From assembly GCF_020085105.1 (NCBI RefSeq), contig NC_058047.1:2012501-2076500 (forward strand): DNA of 64,000 nucleotides, read 5' to 3'. Made by a program: the position numbers and the translations under genes. Shown one piece after another: positions 52,684 to 64,000 of this stretch. The first letter of the stretch is position 1. Each line of letters starts with the position of its first letter. The notes beneath the pieces are model-generated. The model had not been told where the DNA came from. It saw only the letters and a program-made list of their open reading frames with translations, and did no database searches. The stretch comes from Siniperca chuatsi (lineage: Eukaryota; Chordata; Actinopteri; Centrarchiformes; Sinipercidae).

Positions 52684-53599
52684 CACTTTGCATAAGGAAA
52701 AGTGACAATGGAGCAAGAATAACAAAGGGGTGTAGTTCAGTATTTGACCACCAGGGGACATAAAAGCAATGGTTGGCACAGGCCCACTTGCAGGAAGCAG
52801 ATCTGCTGTGTGGAGGAACTGAGGAGTGAAGAAAAGCAACAGCAAACTGCAAAATGTGAAAAACCAATAGATGAGCACTGAATTTATACAGAGATTATTA
52901 CGATCATGTCATCGTGTAGGTAGGAGAGAACAAAGTCACTCTGGAGGTTTTCTACTACATGAAATGTCGTGAAGTAAAAGTATAAATTTAGGCTAAAATG
53001 GAAATAGTCAACAAGTACAACAACCTCTAAATTGTAAACACTTTAATAAAGTGCCATCTCTCCATTTTTTTGATCAATACCCAGATTTTTCTGTTTTGTT
53101 TTGGATGTCAGAAGCTAAATATTTGCACATTTTGCAAGCAAGAAGTTTTCTTTTCCTTTTTTGGGGTTTGTCCAGAAGTTCAGAAACGCTAAGGTCAGGA
53201 ATCGATCCAATTTTGAACATTATATTCATTTAATTCAGTGATATTTAATGTAATTTTGATCTTCTTGCACAACGGTCTAAAGGCAGTTTCAACATGTTTG
53301 TGGACAACTTCTGCAACCTTTCACCTTTAAAGACACCCACCATGGCTGCGTTTTGTGTAACTGTACAATGTAGGTCATTAAACCCACCACACAAACAACA
53401 CCGAGGACATGACCTGTGTCCTACATGATTATTATTATCATTATTGTTTCTCCCCACCTTGTGTGACGCAGTTACCTGATCTGTTTACATGTGGATGGTG
53501 TCATCCCTCTCCTGCCCGGCTCTCCTCTTTAACACGCTTTATGATGAGCCCCTCACATGGTTGTGCGCCAAAATGAGTGCACGGGCCTCCCCTCCGCAT

Positions 53600-53969
53600 C
53601 ACGAGGCTTTTCGTTTGATGTTTGGGTGCACCGCTGGGAGGAGGGGGGGGGGAGAGAGCATCTGACGCGTGAAAATCCAGTCTGCAGTTTATTGGGTCGC
53701 GGAGGGGGGGGTCCCTTTCTGCTACCGACCAATGAGCTGAAACGGGAACATCGGCGGTGGCGCCTGAGCAGCAGCAGCATCTCTGCCCGCAGACTGAGGT
53801 AATAATCCGGGATGCTGGCGGAGGGATCCGGACTCTGGATGACTGATGGTTAATTAAAGGATGCCGGTGATCCGGGGATGTGCGTGGAGGATCCCGTCGA
53901 CATGACTAGAAGATGGACAGGGGACAGCTGCTGCCACCGCGACACACAACACTAGTCCGGAACTGAGAG
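53600..53969 (+). promoter_or_regulatory. candidate promoter and 5' leader exon of a downstream + strand gene
   Basis: A sharply GC- and CpG-rich stretch in an AT-rich background. It contains a CCAAT box at about 53729-53733, a leader-like sequence, and two plausible splice donors: CTGAG before GTAATA (exon end 53798) and GAGAG before GTAATG (exon end 53969). Composition falls back to AT-rich immediately after the second donor. No long reading frame is present, as expected of a leader exon. The gene is not identified. Confidence 0.5.
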
Positions 53970-55994
53970 GTAATGATCGGATTCACTGCGTGCAGGACTG
54001 TCGCGCGTGATGTCAGTGGTTTCACATGTTGGTATGAATTAAGAGAGTGTGATAATAGCATTGCATGAAAACTACAAACTTTAAATGAAAGAATAATAAC
54101 ATAAATGTGAACAATTTGTTGCTTTTATTGCAGCAGGCCTACACAGCATGTACTCGCCCAATACGAGTTCACTGTAAACCAGGATCCAGTGTGTTGATGT
54201 GGTTGGTGGCTGACAGCTGTCTGATGGGTCTGACTGCTCTGAGCCAATAACTGTTTCCTGTTCAGTATTGCTTTATTGATTCCTGAGCTGTGTGACACCC
54301 ACCAGGCCCAGAGTGTGTGAGGAGTTCTGCCTCGGAGGGGTTTTTGATGCATTAGCTATCTCAAGCAAGTTTCAAGTCTCTTCAAGTTGATTTTCAAACT
54401 GCAGTGAATGAACAGAGGTCGACGGCTACCTGGAAAACTTTGGGATATGTCGTAGCTAAATAGGCTAAAACGTGAAAAACACACACATGGTCCTTTAAAT
54501 CCACATATTTGCATCATTCTGAGATTGAAAGTATTAAAATAAGATTGTATGCAAATCATCATTACAGTATGTTACTCGTGTTCTAACTAGGACAATAAGA
54601 GGCACAGCTGTGAATCAACATCATACAAACCATTCACAGATCATCAGATGCAGACAAGACAGGCAGACACAGTGGGGCCTCAGACCTTTTGGGCCTCCGT
54701 CCACACTGAGCCGGTGTTTTCCACACACAAAAGCTTTTCAACAATGTTATAGTGGATTCTGACTGAAAATGGCGACCTACTGTACGAGCCTGCTCAGACA
54801 CTGCTGGGGTTGTGTTGCATGAAGAAGACGATATTTTGGTGATTATACACTAATGAAAACGTACTTATAAGTATTGTATTCCACTTCTGCCAATTGCTCC
54901 TCCTAAATGTTACTCACCGGACCTTTAAGACAATGCACAGGTGAAATAATGAAATACGATCCAGGAAGTCCAGTTTGAGTGACAGATCTGTGAATTTGAA
55001 GGCTTATCAGACGCAGAACACTGCAAACTATTTGATCTTTTGTTGCGATGATCGTGAGGTAAACAGTAGAAATACAGCGTTCACGTTGCAAAGTAATGTA
55101 GTAGGAATGTGCTCTTGCACTTATTTGATTGGCTACCGAAGTGTTTTGCCGGATGTGTCTCTCTGCATCCCATAATCAGTTATACGCATGTCAACTGTTT
55201 AATGGTCCATTCAGGCAAACCACATTATTTGACCTTGTTGTACATATTTGCCTTCATGGGATCATCGGTCACTGATTAACACGTCACATGAAATGGACCG
55301 TGCAGGATATTAACTTAATATCGCTCTCTTTCTGAGCTGGTGTGCGAGCAGAGCTTCGGTTTGCTGAACTCATGTGGGGCTCAGCCATGTCTGTGCTGGA
55401 CTTCGACCTGCTTTATCCTCGAGCCAGCACTAACCAGGCTGGAAATATATAACCAGAATTCACGTTGGCATCTACTATATCTATCATATTTTCAGTCATC
55501 AGAGACAAGCAGATGCTATTTTCTGCTTGTGATTTCAAATCATAGGCAATAAAAGAATATTTCATGAGAGACGTAGTCTTCAGGCATGGCACATTGTGTT
55601 TTTATTCTGCTTGAAGAAAATACACAGCTTTTAACACTACTGCTGTTAGAGGCAGAAGTAATAAAGCAATTAAGTATATTTACTTCTGTATTTATTCCAT
55701 TCATGTCTTTCTTCCTTTCTTTCCTTTCTCTGATCTGAAAATCCCCAAAACTGGAGCTACAAGGTTTTCACTGAAACTAAACTTACTACAATAGGTACTT
55801 TAGATGTTTACTATTAGTCATGTGCCTTAGCAGTGCTTGTCTGTTGTTTGCATGCTGCAATGAAAACTTTCAGAATGTCAACTTTTCATGAAATGAGAAA
55901 AAACAGCTTTGTTTTAAGCTTCCTGACAACACGTTGTTTTTAGACAATGTTGCAGTTTTTAGACGCTTTTTAAAGGTGAGATGTAAAAAAAAAA

Positions 55995-56072
55995 AAAAAA
56001 CATTTACTTGTATTTTTCCACAGTGGTATTTCTGCTTTTACTGCAGTAAAGCATTTGAACACTCCACTGCTA
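55995..56072 (-). repeat. short reverse fragment of the same dispersed repeat
   Basis: Contains TTTACTTGTATTTTTCCAC, TTTACTGCAGTAAAGCATTT and ACACTCCACTGC, matching the end of reverse copies. It is partial only. Confidence 0.4.
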
Positions 56073-57111
56073 AGAGCATATTGTTATTATTTGAGCCAAC
56101 ACATCACACTGAGTTATTGATTATTTGTGAAAGTGGTGTTTAGTAACATGAGCCTTGGATGGGGGTTGGCATGATGCTTATTAATAATAAATGTTTGGAC
56201 TGTTGACTGGATTTTAGTCAAAACATTTGCAGGACAATACTAATGGCCACATGCTCACACCGAACCAAACAAAGCTCTGCAAATCACATCGGATGTGTTT
56301 GGGTGTAGCTTTTGCTGCAGATTTCGAAATTGAAATCATCGCGTTTCTGTTAGATTAGCTTTACACCAGCATGAGGTTTCCTGTCAGTCCAGGTCTCTCT
56401 GACAGGCTCTTGGCCTTGCAAACACACTGATACTCACTGACAGCTTGTACAGAACGGCCGAGGTAATTAGACATACACCTCTCCCAACAGAGGGAAGGTA
56501 CACAGGCCCTGGATCTGATCTGGGAGCGTGAGGAGGTCTGTGGCTCCTTCTCTACAGAAAGACTCAGAAAAGAGCTTTAAATCTCGTGTTGAATACTGAA
56601 TAACAAGTGGCTCCAGTCAAGATTATGTAAAAAAAAAAAAAAAAATTAAAAAAGCACCTGTGTGGCCTGAACCACAAAATGCAGCTGCAACAGAGGCCGT
56701 TTTTCCTCCATCACATGTATGTCAGATGTCGTAGATTTACTCCAATTACTCAGATGAGTTTCTGATGTCGGGTGCGGTTACTCAGATCTTTTCCACCACC
56801 AGGATCAAAACTTCTTGGTGAAATATAAAACTGAAATCACCCCGTCCAGAGAAAAGCTGGACTCCACAGACTCAACCCCTCATCCCCTGTTATCCTTTCT
56901 TATTAACTGATCAGAGAACAGCTGCGTTGGTAATTATGAGGGTGATCTCAGGATTTCTGGGTTTGGAAGTTTGAAAAGTTCAAACATTATTGGCAAATTG
57001 TACTGGTGATGCAGTGGGTGCCCATTCACCTCCCAGAGATCATAATGAACACTGAGATTTGAATTCCTAAAGAAAATAAAGTGATGATTATGGAGTTTAG
57101 CAGGCGTCAGG

Positions 57112-57270
57112 GGCAGTGCTGGCACAAGTTGCACGAAAAATGTAATCAATCACTCATTACTTATTTGTCACTGAATTTAGTAATCACATTATTTTACTAA
57201 TTACTCAACAGCAAAAGTAATTAGTTACATTGCTTATTACATTACTTTTGTTACTCAGCCAAGCCCAGCT
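57112..57270. mobile_element. short MITE (GGCAGTGCTGG... family)
   Basis: Starts GGCAGTGCTGGCACAAGTT and ends with a decayed complement (CTCAGCCAAGCCC), with an interior of repeated AATTACT/GTAATTAGTTAC words. This is the pattern of a common teleost element beginning CAGTGTTGGGCAAGTTAC (established knowledge). Confidence 0.65.
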
Positions 57271-59441
57271 CCATCAAACGTTCTGAAGCTCCAAAGCTGC
57301 CAACGCCACACGTCACTTCTTCTGTATTTAACGTGTGTAGGAACAGAAAATGAGACGTTGAGGTTTAACAAGCAGCCACGTTTTGGAAGTTTTTACTGAC
57401 CAGCTAGCTTCTGCACACAGCTCTCTAGAAGTCCAGTGCTCAGTGAAGCTCTGGGGTTCACAAAGCTCTGAACCGAACCAGGTGATTCCTAAATATAGGC
57501 TTACCTGTGGCTTGCTAGCCAGGAACAAGACACGACATGTAAATAAGACAGCTGATATCAACCCTGCATCTAACGCCTTGTAAGACAGCAAATAAGCTGA
57601 ACCCCCAAATGTGGAAGCAACAGAGCGGTGAGTGTTGGGAGGCTGGCAGCTGTCTTTTGGTATTGAGGTGGCTGCAAAAAACGAATTCATTCCTTTTCAT
57701 GTTAGGTTATTACATTTCTTGTTTCTGAAATCCTGGTTAACTTGAACTGCTTTCAGTTAGGTGCACATATATCACAGTGGAGCTCCGAACAGTGTAAACA
57801 GTGACAGTTTTCCGAATCTAAGTGAGCCACTTGCGTTGAATGCAGTTTTGTTTTTGTTTCTGGACACAGATTCGTGGACAAACTCCAGATTTAGCCTATT
57901 AAACAACTTCGTGTTGTCTTTGATAATGTCAACACGTGCTGTAGATTATATCCAGGCTCTGTAGATGTTGTAAACAATCACTGAAAATGATTTGGTATGC
58001 TGTATTCTGTACATTTGTGTATGTCTCAGGGCATGTGCATAATCACGTCACATTGCTGAAGTTGATGATTTCCTCTGGTGTGATTTGTTGATACTAGCTT
58101 GGCCTGCCAGCTGATGCCTCTACTTTCTGTTAGTGCGCTTTGTTGGCACTGATTGTTGTCTTTTCGTTGGTGAGGCTCAGTTGTAGTTCTGTGTTTTCCG
58201 ACTACAGATAATTGTGTGATCTTGTGTCATTTTTACGCTTGCAGCTCCTGGTAGCAGAGTCTAGATTTACCTGTGTGTGAAGTGCAGCTTTATAGAATTT
58301 AGTCTGAAAGTAGAAGGTTCAGGTGATGGAGCTTGAGAGCATGATGGCGCTGTCACAGCTGCCTAAACAGAGAAGAAAAAGGAGGAAGCCAGTGAGGGAG
58401 GACACGGAAGGTGACATGGGAAGATGGAGAAAGAAGGAGGGAAGGGTGGAGGAAAGGTGTGAGCAGGATAATTACAGGTTGTGAGTTACTGAGTTACTCC
58501 CCCTCTTCTTCCTCATTTCACATCTGTTTTTTTCTTCTCTTACTGTAACTCCCTCCCTCCTTCGCTCAGTCAGGGAGCTGACGGGATAGCCTGTCACCAC
58601 CTCAAAGTGAAATAACAACCTTCTAACATCACTCACCTTGGTGAACTTTGTGACGAACTCAGTGTGTCAGAACTTCAAGCATCAAGCGGCCGCGCCCAGC
58701 TCGACCGATTCTAAATCCTGCACGAACTGACCTGGTCTCATTGTTTGTGTCTGACCCGGTTCAGATCATTAGAATCTGTCTCAGGTTGTCTGATCACAAC
58801 CAATCTGCTAAATATGAATATGGTAACTCATCCAAGATAATCTGATCACAAGTTTTCTTACTGAGACACTTTCATCATCTAATACTTACCCATTTGCACA
58901 GCAACAACAGAGTCAAAAATGTGACAAAAACTGAGAAACGTTCCTGTGGCAGAACGGCTGAATGATAATGTAACATTTAGAGTGAGCAGGTGTAAGCCAT
59001 GATGGACACCAGTGAGGGATAAGATGCAATTAAAGTAAAGTAAAATGACGTAAAACAAAACAAAAAACATTAATGTGATGTTATAGTGGTAAAAATTTAG
59101 CAACGTTAATAAAATAAGAGTAGGGGAAATGAATCAAAGGCTCATGCGAGGAAGACAAGTCACCTCATCTCATTTACCTTTAAACTGTAACCTGGACCAG
59201 GCAAAAACAACATCGTAGAGATGATGTGTGCATTTATGAACATGTTGAGTGGAGAAACAAAACTAGATCACAAGTGAAGATGGATTATGAGACACTTACT
59301 GACATCATATGTGGATGCGATCTGTCTCAGACTAAATCTGCATTCAATACAAAAGAATACAAATAGGAATAGACTGTTGCAAGTCACCTTAAAAGGCTCA
59401 GGTTTGCAGACACAACACCAACTGTGACAGCTCTTAATTAG

Positions 59442-59784
59442 AGCACTACGTCCCAACCTTTTTTGGCTTGTGGCCATTTTACTCGCGACCTCTTGTCACA
59501 GGTTGCAGAAGTCTACGAGTTGCAAGCAGTTCAACCAAAAAGTGATGTTCCCTTCTCAGCTTGTTTCATCTGTTTACTTGAACTAGTTTAGTTTTTCCTG
59601 AAGAGGTAAAACTATCAAGTTTTTCTCAGATTAAAAAGTAAAAATTTGAGAAAAGTGAGCGAAAATAAACATTTTATGTAGCCGAAATCTGTTTTTCTTT
59701 TTCCCTCCTATTTTGTTAAACATCTCATGGTCCCTCACACTGACCCCCTTTGGGGGATCCTATCTCCCAGGTTGTGAACCACTG
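59442..59784 (+). mobile_element. dispersed repeat copy B (CCTGAAGAGGTAAA family)
   Basis: Same orientation and block order as copy A at 21314-21600: TCCCAACC at the left, AAGCAGTTCAACC, CCTGAAGAGGTAAA, and GGGGATCC then GGTTGTGAACCACTG at the right. The two copies diverge noticeably, so both are old. Confidence 0.6.
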
Positions 59785-60922
59785 TCTTAGACTACAAACC
59801 CAAGATACAGAAAGTTAAAAACACAATAATAAACATCCAAGACTCCAAGTGAACTGAGCAGTAAATCAGAGAGTGAAGGGTTGTTGTTTTGACTGATTGC
59901 ATAACGTGTTTGGTTCAGCGCGGGGGAAACCTCCCAGTCCGACCTCTGATGGTCTGTCTCCTCCCCTGCTCAGACCTGCAGTGAGCCGTCTGTATGTGTG
60001 GTATGCAAGGATACCTCTGCTCTGGTCGAAAGAGAGAAAGGCTAGAGAAAGGGAGGTAGAGAGAGAGATTCCTTGAATTTTAACCCAAGCCAACAGTCCA
60101 TGTATGTGTTTGTGCAGACTCCAGGTTACGCAGTCCTGAATCTGGAATGAATCTTGCAAAAGCTTAACTCCCCCACGCTGCAGGTGTTTGTGTTCAGTCT
60201 TTGCAAGTTTTACAGCTCATTCACACGTACAGATTCAAAAGTAGCAGGCTGTCTCTTGTCTCTCACGAGTCTGTATCTTTCAGGCGTGTTTAAGTGTTGA
60301 GCACAACTTACATTCTCAGCTCAGACTGGGCAGTTATTATCTGACGTTGCCACTGTACACGATGCAGTAGTCCATTTCTGAAAAGGATCAGTTTCCACCC
60401 ATCGTTTTTCTTCTTCATGTCCTGGTAGCTCATTTATGTTATATTGTAGTGAGTTGGGAAGCCGTTGACCATTATGATCAGTTTTGTCTCCATTTTGTTT
60501 AAAGCGTCTTTACATGAAAATCAAAAAGAGACTATTGGCTGTCGCTCCCACGCATCGAAGGACGTCACGTTGAAACTCCCCCATGTCACGCTGCTGGGGG
60601 CCTTTTTAGTCACTGAGTGGTCTGAAGACAAACAGTGAGCAGTCTTTGTGTTTGTTATATTTATTTATTCAAACGCTTTTATTCTTTCTGTATCTGTGAC
60701 GCACTTTGTAAACCTGGTTTTGAAAACTACAAATTATTTGAAAGCTGTAAAAAAAAAACAGCTTTCTATTAATGACTTGGTGTCAAGTAGTAGATATGCA
60801 AATAGTTATAAATCAGCAGAAATTTTAGATTGTGACATGTAGTAGTAAATAGTAAATGAAAGTGATAAATAATGGCTCATAATTTCCATCCAATTATACT
60901 TTGCCTTTTTTTTCCTCAAGTG

Positions 60923-61209
60923 TTAAAGCTGAAGTAGGCAATATTATTTCGTTGTAATCTCAGGCTCTGGAAGGGACGAACTAAGACACGCAGAAACCGG
61001 ATGACCCATGTTTGTACAGAGTCTCTGTGATTGGCTAGTTAGCTAAGCCTGATTGGTTGTTTGATTCAGACGGGGTCCAGTTTAAAAAAAAAAACTAAAT
61101 GCAAAGGGGCGGGCGTCCGCAGACTAATAATATTAGTGACATGCAATGGTCAAAATGAGGTATTTCAACTGAAATTGTAATGAAATAATATCGCCTACTT
61201 CAGCTTTAA
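60923..61209. mobile_element. TTAA-bounded MITE with about 40-bp terminal inverted repeats
   Basis: The left end begins TTAAAGCTGAAGTAGGCAAT and the right end is GCCTACTTCAGCTTTAA. The inverted similarity runs about 40 bp into the element with only about five mismatches. TTAA is present at both edges. It is 287 bp and non-coding, and well preserved, so probably a fairly recent insertion. Confidence 0.85.
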
Positions 61210-61483
61210 GCTGCTGTTAAGGAAACTCAACAGTTCCTACAGATGTTTCACAATAAAAGCCTTCCAGGGAATTGAAGGGAGTGTGTACCCTGAACAGCCG
61301 GAAGTGTTTTAATTTGAAACAGATTCTGGAACAGAAGCCATTTAAAATGGGAAATGGCAGAAGGTCAGAATCAGGCTTCTTACCGGTAAATCCACTTTGC
61401 ACTTATTTTAATTTTATACTTATATCCACTTGGTATTTAATTTATCTTGCATGTATTATAGTGTATTATATTTAGATTTGATT

Positions 61484-61580
61484 AGTACTTCTATCCCTGT
61501 GTGCACTGACGTGATGGTGAGCAGCTGTAACGAAAGAGTTTCCCCTCGGGGATCAATAAAGTATTTCTGATTCTGATTAC
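61484..61580 (+). mobile_element. LINE/SINE-type 3' tail (forward)
   Basis: CCCCTCGGGGATCAATAAAG then TATTTCTGATTCTGATTAC is the typical end of a non-LTR element, with a repetitive ATTCTG terminus. No upstream reverse transcriptase remains. Confidence 0.6.
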
Positions 61581-62034
61581 TATAATATGATTAAAAACAC
61601 TCATATTAGAAGAGGCCAGTCTGTAGTTCTGTTTCTCTTTTCAGTTGAAGTAAATAAAGGCACTATTTGATCATTTATAGTAACGACTTAACGTACCCAG
61701 AAGCACCAGCAAGGTCTTTTAGGTTCAAACAAACAAAAAAACCCAATTCAAAACAGGATTTTTTTCCAGAACGTGCACAGAAACGCGCACTCCACAAGAC
61801 CACACCCTCCTGTTTGGAGAAGCACTGAGGAGGAATTTCGTGGACGTTGATCCAGACCTCTGCTGCTGACTCCGGGCCGCCGCTGTCTGTCTTTGATCCT
61901 GAACTCCCTGCACCAGCCTGAATGTGCTGCTTGTCTGTTTGAATCCAGTCAGTACAGATCCGCTGTCTTTTGAACTGCTTTTCTAAGAGCGTGATAATAG
62001 ACCAATGTGGTTTTATCAGAAAGATCCTCAGTCA

Positions 62035-62035
<1 letters not shown>

Positions 62036-62100
<65 letters not shown>
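62036..62100. repeat. (TG)n microsatellite
   Basis: About 32 TG units. Confidence 0.97.
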
Positions 62101-62104
<4 letters not shown>

Positions 62105-62249
62105 CGTGACCAGCAGGCAGAAATGTAAAGCAGCTCAAAGTGTGTTTTGTGTTGGAGGAGATTAGTGTCTGGATTCATACCTTGTTTTACCTGCTGGAAG
62201 CCTGCTCCAACATGTCAAACACACCTGCAGGGGGAGGAGAGGATGCATA

Positions 62250-62250
62250 A

Positions 62251-62286
<36 letters not shown>
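62250..62286. repeat. (CA)n-(TA)n microsatellite
   Basis: CA tract running into a short TA tract. Confidence 0.95.
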
Positions 62287-62433
62287 GGGTGCCCTTCTTG
62301 TGCCCCACCCTGCCTTCAAAAAATACCGGAGGCAAAAAGTCAATTGACAGTTTAGTGACTGTTTTACAAGCAATGGCAAGAAGACGTTGGTGTGGTTTGT
62401 ACACATGCTGACACATACTCACACACACGCTCA

Positions 62434-62435
62434 CT

Positions 62436-62461
<26 letters not shown>
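62434..62461. repeat. (CA)n microsatellite
   Basis: About 13 CA units. Confidence 0.95.
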
Positions 62462-62466
<5 letters not shown>

Positions 62467-62903
62467 CTAGTGAAGCGTCTGTTTTGGAGCATGCTGAAAC
62501 AGATCACTCTTTCATGCTGAACCAGGCAGTTTGTGTACCTTTGCTCCCCACTGGTGTTTACCTCCTCTCTCTGCTGCTGCCACGTCGAATGACTGCCTGG
62601 GTGCTTGGCTCGCTCCTCCGGGAGCCTCGCGGCCAAACAGCCTGACTGTGGTCACTCTGCTCCGGGTCTGAGGAGTCAGAAACAACTGGCTGGAAGATTC
62701 CTACCAGCTCACAACTCTCCCTTTTTAGGCTGGTATTTTGGCCGGGTCTGACTGTCTGGAGCTCTACAGCAGTTGGAAGATAATCGGATGTGTTCAGGTC
62801 TGTGAAGGACTGAGGACCCTGACTCACCTGAGGGTTGAGGAGAGACTGGAAGAGCGGCTCTGGAGCTACTGAAGTGTATTTGTGTTTTTTTTAATTTATG
62901 CAG

Positions 62904-62936
62904 CTGAAAGATGAGTGGATATCTTTATAGAGGAAG
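62904..62936 (+). CDS. candidate first coding exon of an unidentified gene (MSGYLYRG...)
   Basis: A T-rich tract and ATGCAG acceptor end at 62903. A 33-nt exon follows with ATG at 62911 in a good start context (purine at -3), encoding MSGYLYRG plus two bases, and then AAG before a strong GTAAGG donor at 62937. The strand matches the promoter-like block 9 kb upstream, suggesting leader exon plus small coding exon. I do not recognise the protein. A 33-nt exon with good sites can occur by chance, so this stays a candidate. Confidence 0.35.
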
Positions 62937-64000
62937 GTAAGGCTTTTTGGAGGATAACAGCTCTTGTAATGAGTCATTTTGGTGTGTGCGTGGTTTGTGA
63001 ACTGTAGTTTTCTGTGTGCCTGTGTATGCATGTGTGGGTGTGCATTCATGAATGTAATGTGAATAGAAAAGCCTCTCCTCTGCAGTGAATGCAGATAAAT
63101 AAAGTCTTCTTTACCTTACAATGAAAAGAGGACCTTTGTGCCAGTGTTACATAATGAGGTCTCCCACGTGTGGTGTTCCTGGATGATGGGCAGCTATTGG
63201 CTGAGCTAATTTCAGTCATTTCAAAGCAAACGCTTGAATTATTATCTGTGTTCATTTTAACCTCTTCATGCCTGCCAGACACAACAGTGGGTCCGTTATG
63301 CATGTTGTCAAAGCTACAGAACTTTTAGTTTGTTTAATATGTTTAATATTAGTATTGATAAATGTGTTTTAACTCCTTAACATACAGTTTCCCGCTTTTG
63401 TTTCCTCTTAAGTAGGTTTAGGGTTCATCTTATTCCACACTGCCAGGCAGTATCGGATATGTTGTGTATCATCTAATTACATCTCTTCACTGAAGCTATA
63501 TGATGTTTACACTGAGTGAAATATGCTATTCTAGATGTCTTGTCATTTGGAAAAATTTAATTTATACACATTTACAGGTCCCGCATGACATATTCGGTAT
63601 CTTTGGAAACTTTAGGATCTGCACCACAATATGAAATAAACTTATGTGGGTTTATGTTTATGTGGAGTTAAAATGATGTACCAAACATCGAGAATATTTC
63701 CTTTGGATGTAAAGTTGCAGCTGTTTAAAACGTGACGTATTGAGTATCATATAGCTAGGACAGGACAATACTGACAACATTTGTGACTGAATACTTCAAT
63801 ATCAACATGTGGATGTTATCAGGACTTCAATTCGCGATTGTTTGCATTATTAATACTTTTTTTTTGCATTAATTGATCATTACAAATGGCCATCACAAGT
63901 TTTCCAGAGCTCAAACTGATGTACTGTAACAGTTGGCTGTTGAGAGCCAACTGGTGATCATCTGTGGTCGACCGTCACTTGCAATGTTTAGTTTAACTGG
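62937..64000. other. non-coding end of window
   Basis: After the candidate ATG exon there is only AT-rich non-coding sequence to the end. No exon, RNA gene or repeat was recognised. Confidence 0.5.

Larger units (their letters stand above)
41026..53550. other. gene-poor region downstream of prrx1
   Basis: No confident gene. It contains a fold-back element (44497-45103), dispersed repeats at 42020-42512, 48430-48770 and about 50.0-52.3 kb, many (GT)n/(CA)n tracts, and stretches that look like conserved non-coding sequence (41400-41690, 45290-45480, 47420-47950). One possible terminal exon sits at 50901-51057. Confidence 0.65.
53970..62903. other. presumed first intron of an unidentified downstream gene
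   Basis: Non-coding DNA between a promoter-like exon at 53.6-54.0 kb and a tiny ATG exon at 62.9 kb. It carries the MITE-like elements at 57112-57270, 59442-59784 and 60923-61209, a LINE-like tail at 61484-61580 and several microsatellites. Calling it an intron depends on both flanking exon calls. Confidence 0.35.

Overview
The window reads as vertebrate nuclear DNA from a ray-finned fish, probably a percomorph-type teleost (inference). Genes are split by GT-AG introns, non-coding DNA dominates, microsatellites are very dense ((GT)n, (GATA)n, (TA)n), and many interspersed repeats look like typical teleost MITEs, tRNA-derived SINEs and LINE tails. No bacterial, viral or CRISPR feature was seen, and almost all open frames of 60-200 codons here are chance.

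Two protein genes are complete, both on the + strand. The first is gorab (CDS 6554-11469, five exons, 349 residues), a Golgi/centrosome coiled-coil protein. The second is prrx1 (CDS 23604-40257, four exons, 245 residues), a paired-class homeobox transcription factor of limb, craniofacial and mesenchymal development, with homeodomain and C-terminal OAR motif. GORAB and PRRX1 are also neighbours on human chromosome 1q24, so this is a conserved syntenic block. The sequence alone does not say whether this is the prrx1a or prrx1b paralogue.

Layout: 1-6.3 kb is repeat-containing intergenic DNA. 6.4-13.2 kb is gorab, with a transposon-like element of about 865 bp just after its stop codon. 13.2-23.1 kb is intergenic, with an orphan CpG-rich patch at 15.4-15.9 kb and several dispersed repeats. 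23.1-41.0 kb is prrx1, with introns of about 6.9, 3.6 and 5.4 kb. 41-53.5 kb is a gene desert with conserved-element-like stretches, a large fold-back element at 44.5-45.1 kb, and a possible alternative terminal exon at 50.9 kb. 53.6-54.0 kb looks like the promoter and 5' leader of another + strand gene whose first coding exon may be the tiny ATG exon at 62.9 kb. That gene leaves the window unidentified.

I found no clearly novel biological system. The most useful second looks are the inverted-repeat and TTAA-bounded elements, the nested repeats, the candidate downstream gene, and the question of where (or whether) the short prrx1 isoform exon exists.
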